64,000 nucleotides of DNA. Source: Macrostomum hystrix (lineage: Eukaryota > Platyhelminthes > Macrostomidae). Positions 35,101 through 47,100 of this stretch are shown in pieces. The stretch is taken from assembly GCA_950097015.1 (NCBI GenBank), contig CATNEN010000003.1, positions 2,417,001-2,481,000 of the forward strand. Reading direction: 5' to 3'. Under the pieces are notes generated by a model. The model was not told the origin of the DNA, searched no databases, and saw nothing but the letters and a program-made list of their open reading frames with translations. A program made the translations under genes and the position numbers. The stretch's first letter is position 1. Each line of letters starts with the position of its first letter.

Positions 35101-35823
35101 TTAGTCTGAGTAGTGCATTGCTGTAGCCTGCAGCTGCATCGGAGCGGAGGAGAACACTGCGATGATAGCAGTCATGCTAGCTATGATGCCCGCTATATTT
35201 AGCCCGAATGCCAAGTGACCGAACCGCTTGGCTTTTCTTCTCCACTCCGGGTCTGTGCGCTGGGTCCAGAGTCTGCGGGGTACGTTCGTTGAGAAGTTTT
35301 GAAAATTTTGAGGCGCGCGATCTAACGATTCTTGGAATCTAACGATTCTTGGAATCTAACGATTCTTGGAATCTAACAATTCTTGGAATCCAACGATTCT
35401 TGGAATCTAACAATTCTTGGAATCTAACGATTCTTGGAATCTAACGATTCTTGGAATCTAACAATTCTTGGAATCTAACAATTCTTGGAATCTAACAATT
35501 CTTGGAATCTAACAATTCTTGGAATCCAACGATTCTTGGACTCTCTGAAGTTATATACAAAATTAGGAATGACTCTTAACGTTCAGCACGGTTCCTTACA
35601 CTGTCAGCTAGTGTCTTTCATCGAAAATGCTAGCGATATTTATGTAATGCATTTTTTGGCCAGAAGCCAGAAGTTAAAGCAACAGACAGCATAAAGAGTG
35701 CAATCATACAGACCTATGCGATTTGACTGAAGCGCAAACTGCCATAGCTCCAAATAGTAGATTGATGCACAGCATCACCAGAATGGACATAATGAAGTAC
35801 GTCACCTCATTGTTATTCTCCAT
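35101..35823 (-). CDS. CD225/dispanin-like two-helix membrane protein, 93 aa
   Basis: Two minus-strand exons: 35714-35823 (ATG at 35823) and 35101-35272 (TAA at 35101), joined GT-AG in phase 2. The protein begins MENNNEVTYFIMSILVMLCI, has a first hydrophobic helix at about 8-32, a basic loop with DPEWRRKAKRFGH, and a second helix LNIAGIIASMTAIIAVFSS at about 63-81. This spacing and the AKRFGHLAFGLNIAG transition resemble the CD225 (IFITM/PRRT/SynDIG) fold, but the usual CC palmitoylation motif is only partly present (one Cys in each half). Members act at membranes in trafficking or fusion control. The small size makes the family assignment tentative; the exon structure is well supported. Confidence 0.6.
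35325..35548. repeat. 17-bp minisatellite in intron of CD225-like gene
   Basis: Unit AATCTAACGATTCTTGG, about 13 copies with AACGATT/AACAATT variants. Occupies about half of the intron 35273-35713. Confidence 0.95.
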
Positions 35824-35957
35824 GTCTGTCAGTTGACTTCTTGACGGCAGAAGAGGCGGTGGTAGAGAATTTCCGTCTGTCAAAATGGTGGGCTTTCTAT
35901 AAAAGGTTAATTCTTTCGCTAGCTTTTTTACGGAGGAAAATACTAATTTACAAAGGA

Positions 35958-36640
35958 TCAGTGGGGTGTCAGAGAGAGATCAGGGAAGTGTCAGAGAGAT
36001 CAGCGGGGTGTCAGAGAGAGATCAGTGAGGTGTCAGAGAGAGATCAGGGAAGTGTCAGAGAGATCAGCGGGGTGTCAGAGAGATCAGTGAGGTGTCAGAG
36101 AGAGATCAGTGAGGTGTCAGAGAGAGAGATCAGTGAGATGTCACCTCACTGAGAGATCAGTGAGGTGTCAGAGAGAGATCAGTGAGGTGTCAGAGAGAGA
36201 TCAGGGAAGTGTCAGAGAGATCAGCGGGGTGTCAGAGAGATCAGTGAGGTGTCAGAGAGAGATCAGTGAGGTGTCAGAGAGAGATCAGTGAGGTGTAAGA
36301 GAGAGATCAGTGAGGTGTCAGAGAGAGATCAGGGAAGTGTCAGAGAGAGATCAGTGAGGTGTCAGAGAGAGATCAGGGAAGTGTCAGAGAGAGATCAGAG
36401 AAGTGTCAGAGAGAGATCAGGGAAGTGTCAGAGAGATCAGGGAAGTGTCAGAGAGATCAGTGAGGTGTCAGAGAGAGATCAGGCAAGTGTCAGAGAGATC
36501 AGTGAGGTGTCAGAGAGAGATCAGGGAAGTGTCAGAGAGATCAGTGAGGTGTCAGAGAGAGATCAGGGAAGTGTCAGAGAGATCAGTGAGGTGTCAGCAA
36601 GAGACCAGTGAGGTATCAGAGAGAGAGAGATCAGTAATGC
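35958..36640. repeat. 20/22-bp minisatellite between two minus-strand genes
   Basis: Units GTGTCAGAGAGAGATCAGTG+AG and GTGTCAGAGAGATCAGCGGG, about 32 copies. It ends 14 bp from the stop codon of the 36.7-38.2 kb gene, so it probably lies in that gene's 3' untranslated region or just past it. Confidence 0.95.
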
Positions 36641-36653
36641 GTCACAAAGACTT

Positions 36654-38178
36654 TTAAGTTATGACTTCGGTGTAAGCTGAAGATTTTTCTGAAACATCAG
36701 AACCAAATTGCCATAACGTTGAGAAAGTCGATAAATTTAAACTCGATCGTACAAGAGTTACAAATGCATCAGACGAAAGGCAAATTGCAAAAGTGCAATT
36801 GGACTTTGGAGTTTGACCAGCGATAGGGAAATTTGAAACTCTGGCATTTTGCGAATCCTGCACGTGCAAGCTTGGTTGGTGATTAGGTGCTAATTCAATT
36901 TCGTAACTCATCATCAGAAACTGGTTGGCTGGTTTCAATGGGAAATGTAATTCGAAATACAATATGCTTGTTTGGGATAAACTTATCGAAAATCTACAAA
37001 CTACTACATACTAAACTCGATTTTCAGAATCGATCAGGGATTCCTAGAATCGATCAGGGATTCCTAGAATCGATCAGGGATTCCTAGAATCGTCCAGAGA
37101 TACCTGTTAGACAGAAGGATACCTGTTAGACAGAAGTATAACCCGTTAGACAGAATGATAACCTGTTAGACCGAAGGATAACCTGTTAGACAGAAGGATA
37201 ACCTGTTAGACAGAAGGATACCTGTTAGATAGAAAGATAACTGCTAGACAGAAGGATACCTGTTAGATTGTAGGATACCTGTTAGACAGAAGGATACCTG
37301 TTAGACAGAAGTATAACCTGTTAGACAGAAGGATACCTGTTAGACAGAAGGATACCTGTTAGACAGAAGGATACCTGTTAGATAGAAGGATACCTGTTAG
37401 ACAGAAGGATACCTGTTAGACAGAAGGATACCTGTTAGATAGAAGGATAACCTGTTAGACAGAAGGATAACCTGTTAGACAGAAGGATACCTGTTAGATA
37501 GAAAGATAACTGTTAGACAGAAGGATACCTGTTAGACAGAAGGATACCTGTTAGATAGAAGGATACCTGTTAGACAGAAGGATACATGTTAGACAGTAGG
37601 ATAACTGTTAGACAGAAGGATACCTGTTAGACAGAAGGATAACCTGTTAGATAGAAGGATACCTGTTAGATAGAAGGATACCTGTTAGACAGAAGTATAA
37701 CCTGTTAGACAGAATGATAACCTGTTAGACAGAAGGATAACCTGTTAGACAGAAGGATACCTGTTAGATAGAAAGATAACTGTTAGACAGAAGGATACCT
37801 GTTATATTGTAGGATACCTGTTAGACAGAAGGATACCTGTTAGACAGAAGTATAACCTGTTAGACAGAAGGATACCTGTTAGACAGAAGGATACCTGTTG
37901 GACAGAAGGATACCTGTTAGACAGAATGATAACCTGTTAGACAGAAGGATACCTGTTAGATAGAAGTATAACCTGTTAGATAGAAGGATAACCTGTTAGA
38001 CAGCATGATTAACTGTAGGATGGACACAAGTTAACTGTTCAACATACTATGCAAACTCACCTTTAATAATCAGAGTTTTCGTGTCTGGTACAGTTCCTAT
38101 CTTCGACTCAATTATCTTAGCCAATTTTGCTGAACTTCCAACGCCAAAATTTGTTATTGTAGATACTTTTATCTCCAT
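36654..38178 (-). CDS. Two-exon gene, unknown 130-aa protein
   Basis: Minus-strand exons 38061-38178 (ATG at 38178) and 36654-36928 (TAA at 36654), GT-AG with matching phase 1. The N-terminal exon reads MEIKVSTITNFGVGSSAKLA then KIIESKIGTVPDTKTLIIK; the second contains SYEIELAPNHQPSLHVQDSQ, PKSNCTFAICLSSDAFVTLV and ends EKSSAYTEVIT. Composition is that of a small soluble globular protein. I do not recognise the family. The frame continues upstream of the ATG for a few codons (PVVV), so a further 5' exon is possible. The intron is about 87% tandem repeat. Confidence 0.5.
37027..38010. repeat. 19/20-bp minisatellite filling an intron
   Basis: Three copies of a 20-bp AATCGATCAGGGATTCCTAG unit (37027-37086) pass into about 48 copies of ACCTGTTAGACAGAAGGAT with TAACC, TAGATAG and GAAAG variants. 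A block of about 620 bp near 37100-37340 recurs near 37690-37930 with the same order of variants, showing segmental duplication within the array. Confidence 0.95.
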
Positions 38179-38671
38179 GACAACCACAGGCTTGATCAGA
38201 AGTGGCGTTTAAACTGTCTAGCAGTTCCTATTTTATAATTTAGCATTTCATTTAATATAATGTAAGTATCCGGAGTTTAACTAATGTGCGGTTCATTCAC
38301 AGGCTATTATACAACATGTAAAGTCATGCGCTATTCGCTGTAGAATATAAAGTTCGTCTCATTCTGTGACTCCTCATTCATTGGCCAGCGCCGTATATTT
38401 TTTAATTCGCTCTCTCTCTCTTTTAATCTATTCCGCAGCATATTTAAGCTGGCGAAAATCTAATTAGCATTATATGATATAATTAACTGCATTGAAATTG
38501 TCGCTCTGCCACTTCAAAGTACATCGCGTTGGGTGCATGCAGCAATCAGCTTCTCAAGTGCAAGTGGATTTATACGCGAAAATTGATTCCGTAGCAAAAC
38601 TATATTAATTAATTAGTATGCAATTTGGAGAAGCATTTGGTATTTGGTTACTTACCTCAAATATTTTTAGA

Positions 38672-38978
38672 CACGTGAGTGTCCATTCAGACAGGTGAGT
38701 GTCGGCAAGGACAGGTGAGTGCCCTTTCAGACAGGTGAGTGTTTGTTCAGACAGGTGAGTGTTTGTTCAGACAGGTGAGTGTCTGTTCAGACAGGTGAGT
38801 GTTTGTTCAGACAGGTGAGTGTTTGTTCAGACAGGTGAGTGTCTGTTCAGACAGGTGAGTGTCTGTTCAGACAGGTGAGTGTCTGTTCAGACAGGTGAGT
38901 GTCTGTTCAGACAGGTGAGTGTCTGTTCAGACAGGTGAGTGTTTGTTCAGACAGGTGAGTGTTTTTTCAGACAAGTCC
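38672..38978. repeat. 20-bp minisatellite made of splice-donor consensus
   Basis: Unit ACAGGTGAGTGTTTGTTCAG or the GTCTGTTCAG variant, 15 copies. Each unit contains CAG|GTGAGTG. Confidence 0.95.
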
Positions 38979-39621
38979 TTACCAAAATGTGAGCGACATC
39001 CTCACGAACAATGAGGCATTCATTATTATTATCTTAGCTTTATTAAATTACTGCTTTTCTTGACTGAAGAGATTCACTAAATAAACTATAAACTTAGCCG
39101 CGTAAAAACTATTTTTAGGAAAAAAATAGATCAAGGAAACGTATTTTGCTACTGAACAAGTAGCTTAAATTTCTCCACATTTCTGCTTCAGTTCTGTTTG
39201 CAACTGCGCCTAAAAGTTCAAATTCTTTTTTAGGACATTACAGTTTTGCATCACCAATATAAATTACTGAGAAATGATCAGAAAAAAATGTAGACATGGA
39301 ATGAATGTCTTAAAATGTGACAAGACGGCATTTCGGAAGTTTTTTATGTACATTTAATTAATTTAGATGACGTGTTCTTTACGTCTATCAATTGACAGAC
39401 AGTGTCTACATCGCAAAGCAAAAGTGCGCACTAAAGGCACTAATTCTATCTCGTTGACGTCATAACCTTTTTTATGGTGTCCTTATTTATAGCTTCATCG
39501 ATTCCTGTCAAGTCTTTTTGTAAAACAAAAACTTTCGACTACATTTTTCCTTCGCACCACCTGCCCTTTCGTGTGCCTAAAAATGGATTTATATCCTGAC
39601 AGAAAAAACACTTCGTAACTA

Positions 39622-39897
39622 GCCTTTCAGACAGGTGAGTGTCCATTCAGACAGGTGAGTGTCCATTCAGACAGGTGAGTGTCCGCTCAGACAGGTGAGT
39701 GTCTGCTCAGACAGGTGAGTGTCTGCTCAGACAGGTGAGTGTCTGCTCAGACAGGTGAGTGTCTGCTCAGACAGGTGAGTGTCTGCTCATACAGGTGAGT
39801 GTCTGCTCAGACAGGTGAGTGTCTGCTCAGACAGGTGAGTGTCCTTCCTTTTAGACAGAAGACAGAACAGTTAGGGTCCGCTCAGACAGGTGAGTGT
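39622..39897. repeat. 20-bp minisatellite, sister of the 38.7-kb array
   Basis: Unit ACAGGTGAGTGTCTGCTCAG (early copies GTCCATTCAG), about 12 copies, with one interruption near 39845-39880. Same family and orientation as 38672-38978, about 640 bp apart. Confidence 0.95.
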
Positions 39898-39944
39898 CAA
39901 CATTTATAGATCAGGAATAACCCTTCGTATAATTCGTTGGAGCA

Positions 39945-40547
39945 ATGGAGCAACATGTGTGGTAAGTCATATCAAAATAAAGGCTTTGGATCAGCTGCTA
40001 ACAAAAAACGATCATCAATTTAACATGACCTCGGTATTTGTACAATAACTTTCGCCGAAAAATCCCAACCCTCATTTTGTCGCATTTGCGACATTTGATT
40101 GTACCCCAATCGTAAAGTGTAGCACCAACTGTTTTTGTACTGTTTTTGACTCAGGTCGATAACAGAGAAACCCCATACGGGTTTGTTGATCAGTCATACG
40201 GTAAGAAGCTCTGCACTAAGACCGGGATATACTTTTCATGTTTTCTCATTTTTACTTTTAGTGCTACTTATTATTAAGCAGTGAATTCACATGCCTCTGT
40301 ACGCATTGGGTGTAGATGGAAGAACTTCTGTATCATAAGCCTCAGTCGGCTCTACTTAATGGTAAGTCAGACCATTAAGGTGCGCTCAGTCAGGTGCGCT
40401 CTCGTCCACATTTGGTAAGAAATGTGAAGGTATGCGCTACGAACAGACGACCAAGCGTAGTGAATCAATGAGCTATTTTTAGATCCAGATTGCTGGTATG
40501 GATTTCCAGCTGGCTGGCTGGGTAAAATTTTCTTACCCCTGCACTAG
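39945..40547 (+). CDS. Possible four-exon micro-gene, 57 aa
   Basis: Candidate exons 39945-39961, 40155-40200, 40316-40361 and 40483-40547 have GT donors (GTAAGT, GTAAGA, GTAAGT) and AG acceptors with agreeing phases 2, 0 and 1. The joined frame starts MEQHVWSITEKPHTG, continues MEELLYHKPQSALLN and ends in DPDCWYGFPAGWLGKIFLPL plus a final His and TAG. AATAAA follows 30 bp after the stop (40577). The third acceptor lacks a pyrimidine tract. No family is recognised; it could be the 3' end of a longer gene or chance. Confidence 0.3.
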
Positions 40548-40576
40548 ACGAGAAACGTAGCGCCAAGTCTGCGATC

Positions 40577-40582
40577 AATAAA
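40577..40582 (+). terminator. Polyadenylation signal AATAAA
   Basis: AATAAA 30 bp past the TAG of the candidate micro-gene and about 400 bp before the UBE2D-like start. Single hexamer, so weak evidence alone. Confidence 0.3.
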
Positions 40583-40976
40583 GTGTACACTCCCTGCAAC
40601 CCCCCGAAGCCTAATGTACATATGTGAGGAGGGTTGAAAACTCGTCGCGCTCACTAGAGAGAAAGAAGATAAGAGCTGTACAGTCAGAAAATCGCTTCCA
40701 TAGTCCAAGCATCAGCTGACTTGAGGCCGTAGGGTGGCGAAATTTTCCCAATACACAGTCAAGACGCGACCCCAACCGACGCGGAGTATATATGTATCTC
40801 TTGCCCATTCTACTTCTTTAAGCTAAGAGGTTTATTGTCAGTTTTAATTCTAAGGTCTTTTCTTAGAATTCGCTGCCTTTTATTCTACACATTTCTTCGC
40901 CACTCCTCGTTTAAATAAGGAGTTTATTCTAACTTTACTACTCAGTCAAAGAGAGCTAGCTCATTTATAAAATTAA

Positions 40977-41423
<447 letters not shown>

Positions 41424-43517
41424 TCTTAACGTTAAAATGAATTTATATTCGTTATCTGTAATTGAAATGGACCAATAATTTACTATAGTTTGCTAATTAA
41501 TTGTCTCATTGGAGGTTTTGGATTTAAACTATGGGATCGGATAAAAAGTCATTACGGTACGCCTGCCTGTTTTTTGTTCTGTTAATTTTAAATTAGCGCG
41601 AACTTCATTATCGTTAATTAAATATACATTTCCCGTGTCATTTAAAAAAGATCGGAATGCATACTTTATATGCATAGCTTATAAAGCAACTTGAAATTCT
41701 ATTGATTTTGCTATCTGTTCATAGTATTTGCTGTAGCATTATTGTGCTTTAATATCGACGCTTTTGCTGTTAATTCTTAAATTATGCGCGAAAATTAATT
41801 CCTCCGACTTATACTGTATTAACAAGCAATGTAAAACTTAGGCCAAGTGTCCTAAAATAGTATTGTCACCTGACTCACCTTAATATTTATATCCGTTGTG
41901 ATTAAATCGGTTTTACTGAACATCAGAAATAAATGTATTTAAAGTACTACTTATATTAGTTGCTTTAAAACATAGGCACCCTTTGATTATACTTTGTACT
42001 TGAAAATCTTGTACAATTGTACAGTTGTACTTGATAGATTGCCTTGAAAATCTCGAAGTTTTTCTAAAAGAGATTTTCTTGCACTTTACTAGATATTTAT
42101 ACAGATTTTTCTTGTGATGTTTACTAACATCTCAGTCATTTAAACTTTTAAATATAGTGTGGGTCTATATAACTATTCTCAGTTATATACTAATGATATT
42201 TAAATTTTATAAACTTTGTATTTAACGCGTTTTAGAGTAGGATTAAGGAATTAAAGCTTATAGCAGTTAATTTAAACAGATTGTTACTTTCTTGTCAGGC
42301 TTAGACACTCTTTTATTGGCATTGGTAATTACCGTATATGAATAATAAATATTGTCACATTTCCCAGTCCATGAGAAGAATTGTTACCGTCTTCTGCATT
42401 TTAAAACTCTCGAGAGCGTAACTACGTACATTGGTGAATATTCCTAGAAATATTGATTCTAGACATGGACTATAAAATATTTATTGATTCGGGCTTTACT
42501 AATAAACGTAGGCTTTTTTGAAACAGAATAATTGCTCTTAACTAAAATGCGTTAACACATTTCAATATAGATTGTGCATAACTTTCCTTCGCATGCTTAA
42601 TGTACAACCGAGTGCTTCAGTTAAAATCCCAGGAATCCCCCAGGTATCCCAACACGTGCACATATCACTTTTTCAAACATATTAAATTGACTGCCTATCA
42701 TGTGACATCTCTTATAAAAATATTTCAGTCTAGCCTAGCTAGGTGTAGAAAATAGGATGAAGTCGGCATCATTTAACAGCGGCAACAGAAACAAGAGACA
42801 GACAACGCTTGAATATATTTAATTCTCACAAAGAGATTTTTCAAAACTGCAAAATATGGACAAAATAAATTAAAGTTTAAACAAGCTGCGCGTGCATTTA
42901 AGCGATAGGCGAAACAGACTCGCCAAAGTAATTTTTGCGAGAGATTAGACATTTTTTGGAGGAAACTTTGACGCAAGACATATTTGTAGTATAATTTGCG
43001 TTTAATTGTACTGTCATGCCATTGAATCTTTTGTGACACTATAAAAAACGGAGTGGATGAAAAAAAACTAAACACTAACCATGCTTTTTCCGGTACAAAT
43101 TGTAAGTACGAGATAATTGTTCAGTGCGTTAATTTAGCTATCGAAAATTTCTTTCTGCTGCTACTATAAGTAGGCATACTATGCAAGTCGTAGGCATAAT
43201 TTATTTTCTGCGCTTAAGCTTTCACCATACAGTCATTTTTACTACACCACAGCCTGTTTAAGATATTTTTAATACTAGTTTTTTGCATTAGATTAATTGA
43301 TTAACAAAAATTGCTTCACATTTCCATTACACAAGAAAAGACAAGATAGCTCGCACATAACTTTTAATGACGTGGGTATCAGAAAATTTTACAGTTTTAG
43401 AAATGAAGTTAGAAATTAAGCAAAACAAACAGACGAAGGAGTTTACACGTTTAAGAGATGACGACAAAATAACGAAAGAATTAAAACATTGGGCACATTT
43501 TGAATTCCCCGCCTTAA
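41424..43517. other. AT-rich 3' flank and intergenic stretch
   Basis: 3' untranslated region of the UBE2D-like gene (AATAAA near 41927) and then AT-rich DNA without convincing frames; the 100-codon frame at 42773-43075 (-) has no coding features. Confidence 0.5.
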
Positions 43518-43955
43518 TTCAAGGCAGCAGGGAGGGTGGGGGGTAGCAGCGAGGGTGGGGGGCAGCAGGGAGGGTGGGGGGTAGCAGAGAGGGTGGGGGC
43601 AGCAGCGAGGGTGGGGGCAGCAGGGAGGGTGGGGGGCAGCAAGGAGGGTGGGTGGCTGCAGTGAGGGTGGGGGGCAGCAAGGAGGGTGGGTGGCTGCAGG
43701 GAGGGTGGGTGGCAGCAGCGAGGGTGGGGTGCAGCAGGGAGGGTGGGGGGCATCAGCGAGGGTGGGTGGCTGCAGGGAGGGTGGGGGGCAGCAAGGAGGG
43801 TGGGTGGCTGCAGTGAGGGTGGGGGGCAGCAAGGAGGGTGGGTGGCTGCAGGGAGGTTGGGGGGCAGCAAGGAGGGTGGGTGGCTGCAGTGAGGGTGGGG
43901 GGCAGCAAGGAGGGTGGGTGGCTGCAGGGAGGGTGGGGGGCAGCAAGGAGGGTTG
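43518..43955. repeat. G-rich 18/19-bp minisatellite, 3' of TFAP2
   Basis: Alternating units GGAGGGTGGGTGGCTGCA and GTGAGGGTGGGGGGCAGCAA, about 24 in all. Every unit has two to three G runs of three or more, so the plus strand could form G-quadruplexes. It lies about 190 bp past the TFAP2 stop, possibly in its 3' untranslated region as a C-rich tract. Confidence 0.95.
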
Positions 43956-44145
43956 ATTATAATTTTCATATTTGCAATTAACAGTCGGGATTCTTAGAAA
44001 AGCAGAGTTTAAAATTTTTTTTCTAGGCAAAGCAGTGTACGAAAAAAACATAGCATTGCAAATTAGTCGAATAGTTAATTATTTTCGAATAGATTTACGA
44101 ATTGCAAGTAAATAGCTACATAGATGATACCATTTTGCAATGAAA

Positions 44146-47100
44146 TCATTTATCGTGATGCTTTCCTCCTGTCTGCGTATCTGATCCCATTTTTGCCATG
44201 CCGACTGACGTCGCCGAGCCGGACACCTCCCTGTCCAGAGACTTGATCATCTCGCTAAATATGCTCTGCAGCGCCGTGAAGGCTGACACCATGGCCGGGG
44301 CGCCGAAGCCGTGTGTGATGAGGCTGAAGTGAGTCAGGTGGCGCTGAATTCCGGCATCTAGGACAGCGTTTGGCCGAGTGTTGCACAATGGCGAGCGGTC
44401 TTTGTTGAGCATGTCCGTCACTTCTTGGAGTAGGCCCCTGAAGTTTGAGCACAGTTTTTTTTTCAATAACAACTAGGATTTTTCTTTTAGAAATATTGGA
44501 TACTAAAAAAGATAGGATCAAATGAAAATGGGATCATAAGAACATATGGGATCTTTCTTAAATATGGGATCTTTCCTGAATATGGGATCTTTCCTGAATA
44601 TGGGATCTTTCCTGAATATGGGATCTTTCCTGAATATGGGATCTTTCCTGAATATGGGATCTTTCCTGAATATGGGATCTTTCCTGAATATGGGATCTTT
44701 CCTGAATATGGGATCATTCCTGAATATGGAATCTTTCCTGAATATGGGATCTTTCCTGAATATGGGATCTTTCCTGAATATGGGATCTTTCCTGAATATG
44801 GGATCTTTCCTGAATATGGGATCTTTCCTGAATATGGGATCATTCCTGAATATGGAATCTTTCCTGAATATGGAATCTTTCCTGAATATGGGATCTTTCC
44901 TGAATATGGGATCTTTCCTGAATATGGGATCTTTCCTGAATATGGGATCTTTCCTGAATATGGGATCTTTCCTGAATATGGGATCTTTCCTGAATATCAT
45001 GGGATTTTCAAATCACTGGATTTTTCGTAAGTATGGGTTCTCGTCCATTTTAAGATCTCTCATAAATATGGGACTTTTAAAAAAGAATTTTGAGCAAAAT
45101 GAAGCAACTCACTTGGCGGCTACAATCGAACTCTTGCGGTGCTGTAGCTCGGCCGGGTCGGGACCGACGCCGCGGTTGAGAAAATCGGCGCAGGCTCGAG
45201 CTGGGAATTCCGTCTCGCACAGGTAGCTGAAGTCGCGGGCCAGCCTGACCGACTCACCTGACAAATTCAATGGGATCTAAATAGACAATGGGATCTAAAT
45301 AGACAATGGGATCTAAATAGACAATGGGATCTAAATAGACAATGGGATCTAAATAGACAATGGGATCTAAATAGACAATGGGATCTAAATAGACAATGGG
45401 ATCTAAATATACAATGGGATCTAAATAGACAATGGGATCTAAATAGACAATGGGATCTAAATAGACAGTAGAATAAATATACAATTAATGGAATCCTAAT
45501 AAATCATCAATGGGATTCTAAAAAGTCATTGATGGGATCTTAGTTAAGCATCTATGGGATCTTAATAAACAATCGATGGGATCCTAAAAAACCATCAACG
45601 AGATCTTAATAAACAATCGATGGGATCTTAATAAATAATCGATGGGATCTTAAAGAATCATCGATGGGATCTTAATAAAAAACCGATAAGATCTTAATAA
45701 AAAATCTATGGGATCTTAATAAATCTTCGATGAGATCAAACTAAACAATCAATGAAATTTTTACTAACCGTGGGATCTTTTGGAGGGAAAATGGTTTTTA
45801 TGTTACCGGGAATATTTGAACAGAAGCACTCTAAAACTCGGTCATGGATGGTGTTAGAGCGACCGAAAAACCGAATGATTGCTAAAACTTTCCTTTAACT
45901 TTGAGCATAGAAATGAGATAAAAATCTCGCAGCTGCCTTTTCGTCTTTAATTCTTTGTCCATAAGGGGCTAATTTCTACATGAAATCTCACGTTTCTTGA
46001 GTAATTCTCTTTCCAACACCCCAGCAACTCCAGTTATTCTCAACCACTCCCAAAGCAAGATTCTGGGAGACCATAAAACACGCGAACCCATAGAATATCC
46101 CTTTCTTTTAAGTTTTTATTCTCATTGTGAAAAAAGACGAGGAAATTTGATCATTGCTATCAGCATAATCGTATTAGCAGCCCATTTTAATATTTCTTGA
46201 AAATATCCCTTATGAAAAAAGCAGCTTTTTCGTTACCACGAGTCCTTGTTGCTAGGGGTGTGGGGTGCTGCTGAGAAGGTGACAGAAAATCTGCTTTTGG
46301 TGTAACTCAATCTCCCTGATCCTCTCAACTCTGGGGGTAGAGAAAGAGCAGTGGTGACTCATGTTCATCTCATCGTCATTTTACATGGCGTAGAATGTTT
46401 GAAAATTTCAGCAGAAAATTCTGGAAGCCTTACAATACAATACTATTGGACACATTGAGTATGAAAAATAATCTAGAACATGTGGCTTCTAAAAATAACT
46501 AAATTCTCACGTAGAACTACAATTCCTGTGTAGTCTTTCTTTTATTTTTCTAACCTTAACTGTCAAGCCTGTAATATACTATCTCTCGCCTGATCAGTCT
46601 AACATTACTCTATCGCCTCTCGCCCTTCTAAAGTCAAGATCCACTCGCCCAATCGCCTTCTCGCCTCATCTACTTTCCTTCTCGCCCTTTCCAAGTCTCT
46701 CCACTCGCCCTCTCGCCTTCTAAAGTCTCTCTACTCACCCTCTCGCATTCTCGCCCTCTCGCCCATCCAAAGTCTATCCTCTCGCCCTCTCGCCCATCCA
46801 AAGTCTATCCTCTCGCCTTCTCGCCCATCCAAAGTCTATCCTCTCGCCCTCTCGCCCATCCAAAGTCTATCCTCTCGCCCTCTCACCCATCCAAAGTCTA
46901 TCCTCTCGCCCTCTCGCCCATCCAAAGTCTATCCTCTCGCCCTCTCGCCCATTAAAAGTCTATCCTCTCGCCCTCTCGCCCATCCAAAGTCTATACTCTC
47001 GCCCTTTCGCCCATCCAAAGTCTATCCTCTCGCCCTCTCGCCCATTAAAAGTCCATCCTCTCGCCCCCCGCAGTCTCACCTTCAACCAGCGAAGTCAGCA

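Larger units (their letters stand above)
38179..39944. other. Intergenic stretch with two related arrays
   Basis: Holds the two 20-bp donor-like arrays described separately. Between them (38976-39620) the sequence is AT-rich and unremarkable, with a possible minus-strand start exon at 38983-39023 (MNASLFVRMSLTF then a GTAAGG donor) that I cannot connect to anything. Confidence 0.35.

Noticed and set aside
44487-45226. Frames of 118-226 codons on both strands
   Set aside because: 18-bp array in the last TFAP2 intron; only the exon part at 45113-45257 is real and it is on the minus strand.
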